In this document: one piece after another, positions 22,598 through 27,003 of the stretch
Numbering within the stretch: the stretch's first letter is position 1
Layout of the letters: each line of letters starts with the position of its first letter
Virus record (IMG/VR): IMGVR_UViG_3300047481_001896
Location: 1-38,487 of that record
Direction: 5' to 3' (one strand)
DNA: 38,487 nt
DNA from: a virus
Position numbers and translations under genes: made by a program
Notes under the pieces: model-generated
Told to the model about the DNA's origin: nothing
Seen by the model: the letters and a program-made list of their open reading frames with translations, nothing else
The model's database searches: none

Positions 22598-22738
22598 ATG
22601 AACACAGTAAGATCGTTATCAAGACATTATTGTATAGCCAAACAGGTAGGCATGTCCATCTCTTGGTCTGCGATTAGTCTCTTTAATAATGATCGTACAC
22701 CAGAGCTATATCCGGGGTCCGTGGAGGCTGTGAGTTAA
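22598..22738 (+). CDS. Possible leader peptide, 46 aa
   Basis: Frame from ATG to TAA with a weak, distant ribosome site (AAAGGA about 13 bases away). It reads MNTVRSLSRHYC..., with Ser/Ile/Trp in the middle and no recognisable family. Its stop codon lies within the TGAGTTA arm of the downstream hairpin, so ribosomes finishing it would disturb that fold. It could equally be chance in a non-coding RNA. Confidence 0.35.
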   Translation: MNTVRSLSRHYCIAKQVGMSISWSAISLFNNDRTPELYPGSVEAVS

Positions 22739-22765
22739 GCAAAAAGTAACTCAAACCACAAAAGG

Positions 22766-22797
22766 ACCCCAGGACTAAAAACCCTGGGGTTTTTGTT
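22766..22797 (+). terminator. Intrinsic terminator before the tRNA region
   Basis: CCCCAGG (22767-22773), 9-base loop, CCTGGGG (22783-22789), then five T. A ribosome site and the ATG of the 58-aa gene follow within 20 bases, so read-through must be regulated or served by another promoter. Confidence 0.8.
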
Positions 22798-22812
22798 TAT
22801 ATAAGGAGAAAT

Positions 22813-22989
22813 ATGTATTTGAACGAAAAAGAATTTAATCAGTTGAGTCAACACATAGTTGAACAGGCTTACGCTTCTGCTAGTCAGGTACTAGATGAAG
22901 AACAGAAACGCAAACTTATTCAAGATAAGATCGATAGAGCCCGTGTTTTATACGAAGCTCAACAAATGAGTCCAGTCTACGAAGACTAA
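22813..22989 (+). CDS. Small helical protein, 58 aa
   Basis: ATAAGGAGAAAT precedes the ATG. The product is one or two amphipathic helices: MYLNEKEFNQLSQHIVEQAY, then a stretch rich in Gln/Glu/Lys/Arg (LDEEQKRKLIQDKIDRARVL), ending SPVYED. Charged and soluble; no family recognised. Lies just after the terminator and before a structured RNA. Confidence 0.65.
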   Translation: MYLNEKEFNQLSQHIVEQAYASASQVLDEEQKRKLIQDKIDRARVLYEAQQMSPVYED

Positions 22990-23215
22990 GACTCAAGTGT
23001 GGATAGGGAACGAGGTCCTAGCGACACACTGTAATAAAAACGTAAACGGGCGGCCTAGTGGATGGAATCCCTCTTGTGGGACTAAAAAAACTAGCGTAAT
23101 TAAGCATTCACCATTCGCCCTGCGACGGCGTCTAAAATCATAAAGGAGAATGCTTAATTACACACTCTCCTTACTGCCTTGTAAGCGGTTGACAGACATA
23201 GTCGGAGAGTGTTAC
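22990..23215 (+). ncRNA. Structured non-coding RNA candidate A, upstream of the tRNA array
   Basis: No plausible gene in 226 bases, but strong pairing. AGTGTG (22996-23001) with CACACT (23025-23030), holding TAGG/CCTA inside. A perfect 14-bp stem, GTAATTAAGCATTC (23096-23109) with its complement at 23148-23161. A perfect 9-bp stem, ACACTCTCC (23162-23170) with 23204-23212, containing CTTAC/GTAAG. Ornate phage RNAs next to tRNA arrays are known (GOLLD, ROOL types), but I cannot assign it to one. Confidence 0.55.
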
Positions 23216-23218
23216 AAA
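23189..23218 (+). promoter_or_regulatory. Possible sigma-70 promoter, TTGACA-N18-TACAAA
   Basis: Minus-35 at 23189-23194, minus-10 at 23213-23218. Would start the first tRNA of the array; weaker than the others in this region and within the 3' stem of candidate RNA A. Confidence 0.5.
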
Positions 23219-23222
23219 TTTT

Positions 23223-23311
23223 GGATCCTGTTCCCAACGGCAGACTGTAAATCTGTTGCCTTGATATGTTGGGTGGCTGGCGATTAGGTTCGATTCCTTC
23301 AGGGTCCACCA
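23223..23311 (+). tRNA. tRNA-Tyr (GTA), irregular
   Basis: Acceptor GGATCCT pairs with AGGGTCC and ends ACCA; anticodon loop CTGTAAA gives GTA. About 10 bases of the usual D-arm are missing, the variable region is long, and the T-stem has two mismatches. CCCAAC near the start is complementary to GTTGGG in the variable region, an odd pairing. May be non-canonical or decayed. Confidence 0.6.
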
Positions 23312-23316
23312 AATTT

Positions 23317-23391
23317 GGTCTCAAGGTGTTCATGGACGCATACCGGCTTGTCACGCCGAAGGAGGGGGATCGTTACCCCCTGGGACCGCCA
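23317..23391 (+). tRNA. tRNA-Asp (GTC)
   Basis: Acceptor GGTCTCA/TGGGACC, loop TTGTCAC with anticodon GTC, T-arm GGGGG/CCCCC, encoded GCCA end. Complete cloverleaf. Confidence 0.9.
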
Positions 23392-23400
23392 AAGTTTTAT

Positions 23401-23475
23401 TCCGAGATAGCACAGCGGTAGTGCAGTTGGCTGTTAACCAATTGGTCGTAGGTTCGATCCCTACTCTCGGAGCCA
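23401..23475 (+). tRNA. tRNA-Asn (GTT)
   Basis: Acceptor TCCGAGA/TCTCGGA, loop CTGTTAA with anticodon GTT, GGTTCGATCC T-arm, encoded CCA. Confidence 0.93.
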
Positions 23476-23481
23476 AATAAT

Positions 23482-23556
23482 GCACGGTTCGTCTATCGGT
23501 AAGGACGCTGCCCTTTCAAGGCGGAAAGACGAGTTCGATTCTCGTACCGTGTACCA
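23482..23556 (+). tRNA. tRNA-Glu (TTC)
   Basis: Acceptor GCACGGT/ACCGTGT (first pair G-T), loop CTTTCAA with anticodon TTC, T-arm GAGTTCGATTCTC, encoded CCA. Confidence 0.93.
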
Positions 23557-23557
23557 T

Positions 23558-23633
23558 GCGGGTGTAGCTCAGTTGGTAGAGCGTAACTTTGCCAAAGTTA
23601 AGGTCGACAGTTCGAGACTGTTCACCCGCTCCA
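23558..23633 (+). tRNA. tRNA-Gly (GCC), copy 1
   Basis: Acceptor GCGGGTG with CACCCGC, loop TTGCCAA with anticodon GCC, encoded CCA. A second, shorter Gly-GCC tRNA is at 28866. Confidence 0.93.
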
Positions 23634-23639
23634 AGTTTT

Positions 23640-23738
23640 GCCTCTGTAGCTTAATGGTAAAGAAACGAGCTTATACCTCGTCAAAGCACCGGCCAGATAA
23701 GCCGGCGTGTGCAGGTTCGAGTCCTGCCAGAGGCACCA
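23640..23738 (+). tRNA. tRNA-Ile (TAT) with an unusual long variable arm
   Basis: Acceptor GCCTCTG/CAGAGGC, anticodon stem ACGAG/CTCGT with loop CTTATAC, anticodon TAT. Between anticodon and T arms are about 29 bases holding a CCGGC/GCCGG hairpin. Ile tRNAs normally have a short variable loop, so this class II-like arm is odd. Encoded CCA. Confidence 0.75.
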
Positions 23739-23742
23739 ATAT

Positions 23743-23816
23743 GTATCCTTAGTGTAACGGCAGCATTACAGTCTCCAAAACTGTCGGTGGGGGTTCAAAT
23801 CCCTCAGGGTACGCCA
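23743..23816 (+). tRNA. tRNA-Trp (CCA)
   Basis: Loop CTCCAAA with stem ACAGT/ACTGT, anticodon CCA, T-arm GGGGGTTCAAATCCCTC, encoded 3' GCCA. Confidence 0.92.
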
Positions 23817-23822
23817 AACAAT

Positions 23823-23900
23823 GCACAGGTGGCAGAGTGGCCCAATGCAAGGGACTGCAAATCCCTAAAACCGTGAGTTCAAATCTCACCCTGTGCTCCA
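23823..23900 (+). tRNA. tRNA-Cys (GCA)
   Basis: Acceptor GCACAGG/CCTGTGC, anticodon stem AGGGA/TCCCT with loop CTGCAAA, T-arm GTGAG/CTCAC, encoded CCA. Confidence 0.92.
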
Positions 23901-23904
23901 GTAT

Positions 23905-23982
23905 GCCCCTCTAGCCCAATTGGTATGAGGCGTCTCTCTCAAAAGGAGAATCGTGTCGGTTCGAATCCGACGAGGGGTACCA
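23905..23982 (+). tRNA. tRNA with Leu anticodon (CAA), short variable loop
   Basis: Acceptor GCCCCTC/GAGGGGT, stem TCTCT/GGAGA with loop CTCAAAA, anticodon CAA. Only 5 bases lie between anticodon and T arms, whereas bacterial Leu tRNAs carry a long variable arm. T-arm GTCGG/CCGAC, encoded CCA. Confidence 0.75.
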
Positions 23983-23990
23983 AAGATTAT

Positions 23991-24080
23991 GGAAGTGTGG
24001 CAGAGCCTGGCTGAATGCACCTGTCTTGAAAACAGACGATCCGAAAGGGTCCGTGAGTTCGAATCTCACCGCTTCCACCA
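23991..24080 (+). tRNA. tRNA-Ser (TGA)
   Basis: Acceptor GGAAGTG with CGCTTCC, loop CTTGAAA with anticodon TGA, long variable arm (GATCCGAAAGGGTC), T-arm GTGAG/CTCAC, encoded CCA. A regular class II tRNA. Confidence 0.93.
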
Positions 24081-24085
24081 AATAT

Positions 24086-24160
24086 AGCCTATTAGCTCAG
24101 TGGTAGAGCACCGTCTTGATAAGGCGGGGGTCCTTGGATCGTTCCCAAGATAGGCTACCA
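24086..24160 (+). tRNA. tRNA-Ile (GAT)
   Basis: Acceptor AGCCTAT/ATAGGCT, stem CCGTC/GGCGG with loop TTGATAA, anticodon GAT, encoded CCA. Confidence 0.93.
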
Positions 24161-24227
24161 ACTATAAGGAGAAAACAAAATGGGGCGGTCGCAGTTATTA
24201 TTTTGGTTATCATAGGGTTGATTTGGA

Positions 24228-24256
24228 TTGACAAAACATTGAAGTGAACATATAAT
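24228..24256 (+). promoter_or_regulatory. Sigma-70 promoter, TTGACA-N17-TATAAT
   Basis: Perfect consensus: minus-35 at 24228-24233, minus-10 at 24251-24256. The start site falls near 24262, at the first base of an 8-bp hairpin. Confidence 0.9.
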
Positions 24257-24261
24257 ACAAA

Positions 24262-24360
24262 CACTAAGGAGAAAGACATGAAGCGAGGTAAACCTTAGTG
24301 TCGCCTGGAATCCCGTATGGTCCAGGTTGGCACAGTAAATCAACTTAATACGGACTATAT
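24262..24360 (+). ncRNA. Short structured RNA candidate between Ile and Lys tRNAs
   Basis: Begins at the start site of a perfect promoter. CACTAAGG (24262-24269) pairs exactly with CCTTAGTG (24293-24300) and covers an AAGGAG ribosome site and a 6-codon ATG frame. A second hairpin, CCTGGA/TCCAGG, follows, overlapped by CCGTAT/ATACGG pairing. Could be a leader or small RNA cut from the tRNA-Lys transcript. Confidence 0.45.
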
Positions 24361-24435
24361 GGGAGTATAGCTCAGCGGTAGAGCAGCGGACTTTTAATCC
24401 GTTGGTCCAGGGTTCAAATCCCTGTGCTCCTACCA
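24361..24435 (+). tRNA. tRNA-Lys (TTT)
   Basis: Acceptor GGGAGTA/TGCTCCT, stem with loop CTTTTAA, anticodon TTT, T-arm CAGGG/CCCTG, encoded CCA. Its CCA is also the start of a 19-bp inverted repeat. Confidence 0.93.
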
Positions 24436-24522
24436 TATAAAAACACACTTAACTCCAAACATAGTTAGAGTACTGGGAAAGGCCACCTTCTAGGAAAAAG
24501 GCATAAGTGTGTTTCTATATGG
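24433..24522 (+). repeat. 19-bp inverted repeat bridging two tRNAs
   Basis: The arm at 24433-24451 (from the CCA of tRNA-Lys) and the arm at 24504-24522 (through the GG of tRNA-Met) are complementary at 18 of 19 positions; the loop is 52 bases. In RNA this would be a long stem joining the two tRNAs, probably a processing or stability structure. There is no gene within. Confidence 0.65.
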
Positions 24523-24595
24523 TAATGTAGCATAATGGTAGTGCAACACCTTCATACGGTGCCCAGTGAAAGTTCAACTCTTTCCATTACCACCA
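24521..24595 (+). tRNA. tRNA-Met (CAT), elongator-like or Ile2
   Basis: Acceptor GGTAATG/CATTACC with a normal first pair, loop TTCATAC with anticodon CAT, encoded CCA. Could be elongator Met or a lysidine-modified Ile tRNA; sequence alone does not decide. Confidence 0.88.
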
Positions 24596-24597
24596 GA

Positions 24598-24605
24598 CTT
24601 AAATA
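24598..24605 (+). promoter_or_regulatory. Late promoter-like octamer CTTAAATA
   Basis: Ends 5 bases before ATG 24611, with no ribosome site; another apparently leaderless late gene. Confidence 0.45.
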
Positions 24606-24610
24606 AGTGT

Positions 24611-24853
24611 ATGAAAGAGCTACTGAAAAATCTGCCGCAGATATTAGCTGCGATGCCAGAACTAGTAAAGTACCTGAAATACATTCCAATTCTAATGATC
24701 CTTGCAGGCCTAGGTTTCGGAGCAGTCTACCTAGTACAAAATCGCAAAGATCCTTACAAGTGTGTAAATAATCACGTTTTTGAACAACTAAGATTAGACA
24801 GCGATGTCTATGTGTTCAAAGGCGGCACCTGTGTGGACGCTAAAGATCTATAA
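24611..24853 (+). CDS. Small single-pass membrane protein, 80 aa
   Basis: Sits between tRNA-Met and tRNA-Gln. The ATG at 24611 is used, since upstream codons lie in the tRNA. MKELLKNLPQILAAMPELVK is an amphipathic start. A membrane segment of about 20 residues (IPILMILAGLGFGAVYLVQ) follows, then a polar domain with two Cys (YKCVNNH and GTCVDAKDL). May be a small envelope protein; no family recognised. Confidence 0.75.
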   Translation: MKELLKNLPQILAAMPELVKYLKYIPILMILAGLGFGAVYLVQNRKDPYKCVNNHVFEQLRLDSDVYVFKGGTCVDAKDL

Positions 24854-24857
24854 CTGT

Positions 24858-24931
24858 TGGCGTGTAGTGTAATGGTAACACCACAGACTTTGACTCTGTT
24901 ATTCTAGGTTCGAGCCCTAGCACGCCTGCCA
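24858..24931 (+). tRNA. tRNA-Gln (TTG)
   Basis: Acceptor GGCGTG with CACGCC (first pair T-T), stem CAGA/TCTG with loop CTTTGAC, anticodon TTG, encoded CCA. Confidence 0.9.
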
Positions 24932-24932
24932 A

Positions 24933-25006
24933 GCTCTTGTAGTTAAGTGGTATAACACTGTCTTGGTAAGACAGAATCACAAGTTCAATTCTTGTCTAGA
25001 GCACCA
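24933..25006 (+). tRNA. tRNA-Thr (GGT)
   Basis: Acceptor GCTCTTG/CTAGAGC, stem CTGTC/GACAG with loop TTGGTAA, anticodon GGT, encoded CCA. Confidence 0.92.
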
Positions 25007-25011
25007 TACAC

Positions 25012-25086
25012 CGGTCCGTAGCTCAGTGGAAGAGTTCTGGTCTTCGAAACCAGCAGTCGGGAGTTCGAATCTCTCCGGACCGGCCA
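25012..25086 (+). tRNA. tRNA-Arg (TCG)
   Basis: Acceptor CGGTCCG/CGGACCG, stem CTGGT/ACCAG with loop CTTCGAA, anticodon TCG, encoded CCA. Confidence 0.92.
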
Positions 25087-25102
25087 TTTCAAGGAGATTG
25101 TT

Positions 25103-25288
25103 ATGAAAGCAACTATGCTTAAAAATCGTTTTAATAATGAGCGTTTTGTCTGTGACGATATCCGTGTGACCGAAAACATTGATGGTGTAGAATACATCAT
25201 AGTTCATCGTCCGAATGAGCATCGTGAATTTAAAATGCGTCGCGATGCATTAGAGAAAATTGAAAGAATTAAAGAACCTGCAAAATAA
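25103..25288 (+). CDS. Small basic protein, 61 aa
   Basis: AAGGAG lies 8 bases before the ATG. A beta-rich core (RFVCDDIRVTENIDGVEYII) is followed by HRPNEHREFKMRRDALEKI and a Lys/Glu tail. Lys/Arg-rich, soluble. Lies inside the tRNA array between Arg and His; no family recognised. Confidence 0.7.
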   Translation: MKATMLKNRFNNERFVCDDIRVTENIDGVEYIIVHRPNEHREFKMRRDALEKIERIKEPAK

Positions 25289-25303
25289 GACGATACCATC
25301 AAT

Positions 25304-25377
25304 GGTGTTGCTAGTGTAATGGTTGCACGGCTGTCTGTGAAACAGTAAGGCAGGGTTCGATTCCCGGCTTCACCCCA
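25304..25377 (+). tRNA. tRNA-His (GTG)
   Basis: Loop CTGTGAA with anticodon GTG; discriminator C, which is diagnostic for His. Acceptor GGTGTTG/CTTCACC has two T-T mismatches and the T-stem one A-G. The extra 5' G is not evident. Somewhat degenerate. Confidence 0.8.
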
Positions 25378-25382
25378 AATAT

Positions 25383-25458
25383 GCCAACTTAGCAAATGTG
25401 GTCATTGCAGCCGCCTGAAGAGCGGTAGAACCTGGTTCGATCCCAGGAGTTGGCACCA
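25383..25458 (+). tRNA. tRNA-Phe (GAA)
   Basis: Acceptor GCCAACT/AGTTGGC, stem CCGC/GCGG with loop CTGAAGA, anticodon GAA, encoded CCA. Confidence 0.92.
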
Positions 25459-25461
25459 TAT

Positions 25462-25538
25462 ACGGATGTGACGGAATAGGTATACGTATCAGACTTAAAA
25501 TCTGAGTTTCGTGGGTTCGAATCCCACCATCCGTACCA
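25462..25538 (+). tRNA. tRNA with Leu anticodon (TAA), short variable loop
   Basis: Acceptor ACGGATG/CATCCGT, stem CAGA/TCTG with loop CTTAAAA, anticodon TAA. The D-arm is Leu-like (GACGGAATAGGTATACG) but the variable loop is only 5 bases (GTTTC), unlike class II Leu tRNAs. Encoded CCA. Confidence 0.8.
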
Positions 25539-25543
25539 AACAC

Positions 25544-25615
25544 GCCTCTGCCGATGGAGCGGTGCCAGGTCTTCTAAACCAGGTTATGGGAGTTCGAATC
25601 TCTCCAGAGGCGCCA
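25544..25615 (+). tRNA. tRNA-Arg (TCT)
   Basis: Acceptor GCCTCTG/CAGAGGC, loop CTTCTAA with anticodon TCT, an A-A mismatch in the anticodon stem and a short D-arm (CCG/CGG). Encoded CCA. Confidence 0.85.
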
Positions 25616-25623
25616 GAATATAG

Positions 25624-25652
25624 TTGACATTTGTCAACAAAGAATACATAAT
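25624..25652 (+). promoter_or_regulatory. Sigma-70 promoter, TTGACA-N17-CATAAT
   Basis: Minus-35 at 25624-25629, minus-10 at 25647-25652. Its minus-35 lies in a TTGACA/TGTCAA inverted repeat. Starts the Leu-Val-Ser tRNA group. Confidence 0.75.
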
Positions 25653-25663
25653 ATACATTGTTT

Positions 25664-25746
25664 GCCCCGGTGGTGTAATGGTAGCCACGCTGGTCTTAGA
25701 AGCCAGTGCCTAGTGCGTGTCGGTTCGAGTCCGACCTGGGGCACCA
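25664..25746 (+). tRNA. tRNA-Leu (TAG)
   Basis: Acceptor GCCCCGG with CTGGGGC, stem CTGGT/GCCAG with loop CTTAGAA, anticodon TAG, variable region about 12 bases (reduced class II), T-arm GTCGG/CCGAC, encoded CCA. Confidence 0.92.
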
Positions 25747-25749
25747 AAT

Positions 25750-25824
25750 GCATCGTTAGTTCAGCGGTAGAACGTCGCCCTTACAAGGCGAATGTCAGTG
25801 GTTCGACTCCATTACGATGCACCA
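25750..25824 (+). tRNA. tRNA-Val (TAC)
   Basis: Acceptor GCATCGT/ACGATGC, stem TCGCC/GGCGA with loop CTTACAA, anticodon TAC, encoded CCA. Confidence 0.93.
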
Positions 25825-25830
25825 GATTTA

Positions 25831-25923
25831 GGAAGGATGGCTGAGAGGCTGAAGGCAGCGGTTTGCTAAACCGTCGATCTCTGTAAAAGTGGTCCGAGGG
25901 TTCGAATCCCTCTCCTTCCACCA
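25831..25923 (+). tRNA. tRNA-Ser (GCT)
   Basis: Acceptor GGAAGGA/TCCTTCC, loop TTGCTAA with anticodon GCT, long variable arm, T-arm GAGGG/CCCTC, encoded CCA. Confidence 0.93.
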
Positions 25924-25943
25924 AGTTTAAAAAAGGAAACTAA

Positions 25944-26123
25944 ATGTTGAAACCTACCGCAAATTATAAGATGTCAAAGGCTTTAAAGACCAGTTTAGCA
26001 CTGAGTAAATTTTCTAGCACACAACAACGTAATGATTGGAAACGTGCCATGATTGGTGCAGAACTTGCTGCCGCGATCCAACCTAAGAGAGAGAAAAATC
26101 GTAGAGAGGACAAGGGAGAATAA
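25944..26123 (+). CDS. Conserved small phage protein, 59 aa
   Basis: AAAGGAAACTAA precedes the ATG. LKPTANYKMSKALKTSLALS, then a stretch with NDWKRAMIGAELAAAI and a basic acidic-mixed tail. The pattern NYKMSK...WKR-MI-AELAAAI is familiar from T4-like phages. Helical, basic, unknown function. The stop TAA is followed at once by the next gene. Confidence 0.75.
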   Translation: MLKPTANYKMSKALKTSLALSKFSSTQQRNDWKRAMIGAELAAAIQPKREKNRREDKGE

Positions 26124-26124
26124 T

Positions 26125-26280
26125 ATGCAAGTTAGAGTTAATACAACAGAAAAAATTGGAACCTGCGGCTGTGGTCGTAGCCCAACCGGAGATTGTATTG
26201 GTTGGCACGGATTAAGTGAATCAGAGTTCCAAGCCAAACTTCAAGAATACCTAGCAGAAGAAGAAAAGAAAAATAATTAA
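26125..26280 (+). CDS. Small CDGSH-like Cys/His protein, 51 aa
   Basis: The ATG at 26125 follows the previous stop by one base with GGGAG upstream. TCGCGRSPTGDCIGWHGLSE has C-x-C-x7-C-x3-H spacing. It resembles the CDGSH iron-sulfur motif (C-x-C-x2-S-x3-P-x-C-D-G-x-H) but lacks the Pro-x-Cys-Asp-Gly part. An Fe-S or zinc site is inferred. The tail is an acidic helix. Similar small proteins occur in aquatic phages. Confidence 0.75.
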   Translation: MQVRVNTTEKIGTCGCGRSPTGDCIGWHGLSESEFQAKLQEYLAEEEKKNN

Positions 26281-26286
26281 CGTATT

Positions 26287-26360
26287 GGGGGATTAGTTAA
26301 ATGGGATAACAACGGCTTTGCAAGCCGTGATTAACAGTTCGATTCTGTTATCCTCCACCA
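26287..26360 (+). tRNA. tRNA-Ala (TGC)
   Basis: Acceptor GGGGGAT/ATCCTCC (third pair G-T, as Ala tRNAs have G3-U70), stem ACGGC/GCCGT with loop TTTGCAA, anticodon TGC, encoded CCA. Confidence 0.92.
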
Positions 26361-26364
26361 ATAT

Positions 26365-26438
26365 GCCCTTTTAGTTAAATGGTATAACAGTTGATTTGTA
26401 ATCATCAATTGGCAGTTCGATTCTGTCAAGGGGCACCA
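26365..26438 (+). tRNA. tRNA-Thr (TGT)
   Basis: Acceptor GCCCTTT/AAGGGGC, loop TTTGTAA with anticodon TGT, one mismatch in the anticodon stem, encoded CCA. Closely similar to the Thr (CGT) tRNA at 28944, so probably a duplicate pair. Confidence 0.88.
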
Positions 26439-26454
26439 AGATTATCAAAATGTC

Positions 26455-26482
26455 TTGACAAAGACATAAAACAGTGTATAAT
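26455..26482 (+). promoter_or_regulatory. Sigma-70 promoter, TTGACA-N16-TATAAT
   Basis: Minus-35 at 26455-26460, minus-10 at 26477-26482. Start site near 26489, directly before a GAAA-capped hairpin. It leads the structured RNA B. Confidence 0.88.
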
Positions 26483-26488
26483 AAGTTT

Positions 26489-26730
26489 TGTTGAGTTAGA
26501 AATAACTCAACCGGTGAGGTGAAAGGTAGATGAGGATAGACACTAGGCTTAGGTTTTATACCTAATCCGAACTTATCTGGCAAAGACTCTTGAAAAGTCT
26601 TCGTGCTTGAGTGAACCGATTCTTACATACCTGTCAATTGCTGATCGGAAATATTCAGGCCACTGTCGCCTGTCTATTGCACGTTGTCAAGGATTGATAA
26701 AATCCGTTTGTCATTTGTCCGGTCTATTAC
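26489..26730 (+). ncRNA. Structured non-coding RNA candidate B
   Basis: A transcript from a consensus promoter that begins with an 8-bp hairpin, TTGAGTTA/TAACTCAA (26491-26510), capped by GAAA. Further perfect hairpins: TTAGGT/ACCTAA (26549-26565), AAGACT/AGTCTT (26583-26601), CAGGC/GCCTG (26656-26672), and long-range CCGAT/ATCGG (26616-26620 with 26644-26648). No convincing gene. A promoter for rpoZ follows at 26731. Function unknown; it could act in trans or control the operon. Confidence 0.6.
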
Positions 26731-26759
26731 TTGACCTTTCATTGATCCGTCAGTATAAT
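26731..26759 (+). promoter_or_regulatory. Sigma-70 promoter, TTGACC-N17-TATAAT
   Basis: Minus-35 at 26731-26736, minus-10 at 26754-26759. AAGGAAGCAAG and the rpoZ ATG follow at 26773, so the omega gene has its own host-type promoter and a very short leader. Confidence 0.88.
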
Positions 26760-26772
26760 ATAAGGAAGCAAG

Positions 26773-27003
26773 ATGGCAAGAATTTCGTCAGAAGAAGCAG
26801 TGAAGCAAATTGGTAATAGATTTGATCTTGTACTGATAGCTAGTCAACGTGCCAGAGAACTTAAAAATGGTTCTCTACAAAGAGTAGACGGCAAGGATGC
26901 ATCTCCTACTATTACAGCTCTTAGAGAAATCGAACAAGGTAAGTATACCAAAGCAGAATATCTAACAAAATTAAAGAAAAAGGAAAAGGCAAAATGGGAA
27001 TGA
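26773..27003 (+). CDS. rpoZ: RNA polymerase omega subunit homologue
   Basis: Omega stabilises the beta-prime subunit and affects sigma choice and ppGpp response. [20 protein letters not shown] is near-identical in layout to bacterial RpoZ (MAR[17 protein letters not shown]), followed by ASQRAREL and [10 protein letters not shown], the second conserved helix. At 76 residues it is complete except for a shorter C-terminal tail than E. coli (91). A phage omega could replace the host subunit and retune RNA polymerase. It has its own sigma-70 promoter and overlaps the next gene. Replacement by horizontal gain from a bacterium is inferred. Confidence 0.93.
   Translation: MARISSEEAVKQIGNRFDLVLIASQRARELKNGSLQRVDGKDASPTITALREIEQGKYTKAEYLTKLKKKEKAKWE

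Larger units (their letters stand above)
22548..22797 (+). ncRNA. Attenuator-like leader RNA with nested hairpins and terminator
   Basis: Follows two consensus promoters. Near its 3' end, GGGGTCC (22714-22720) can pair with GGACCCC (22764-22770). Inside that stem GTGG pairs with CCAC, and TGAGTTA (22731-22737) with TAACTCA (22747-22753). The same CCCC is also the 5' arm of an intrinsic terminator (22766-22797), so the two folds exclude each other. A 46-codon frame (22598-22738) ends inside the inner stem. This is the layout of transcription attenuation. Downstream lie a 58-aa gene and the tRNA array. Confidence 0.5.

Noticed and set aside
23480-23752. 90-codon open frame across tRNA genes
   Set aside because: It covers tRNA-Glu, -Gly and -Ile; a by-product of tRNA sequence. 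The same holds for frames at 25662, 24155 (minus) and 26371 (minus).
26489-26730. RNase P RNA or tmRNA
   Set aside because: No P4-type conserved core, no Ala-tRNA-like ends and no tag reading frame could be found in this or the other RNA candidates.
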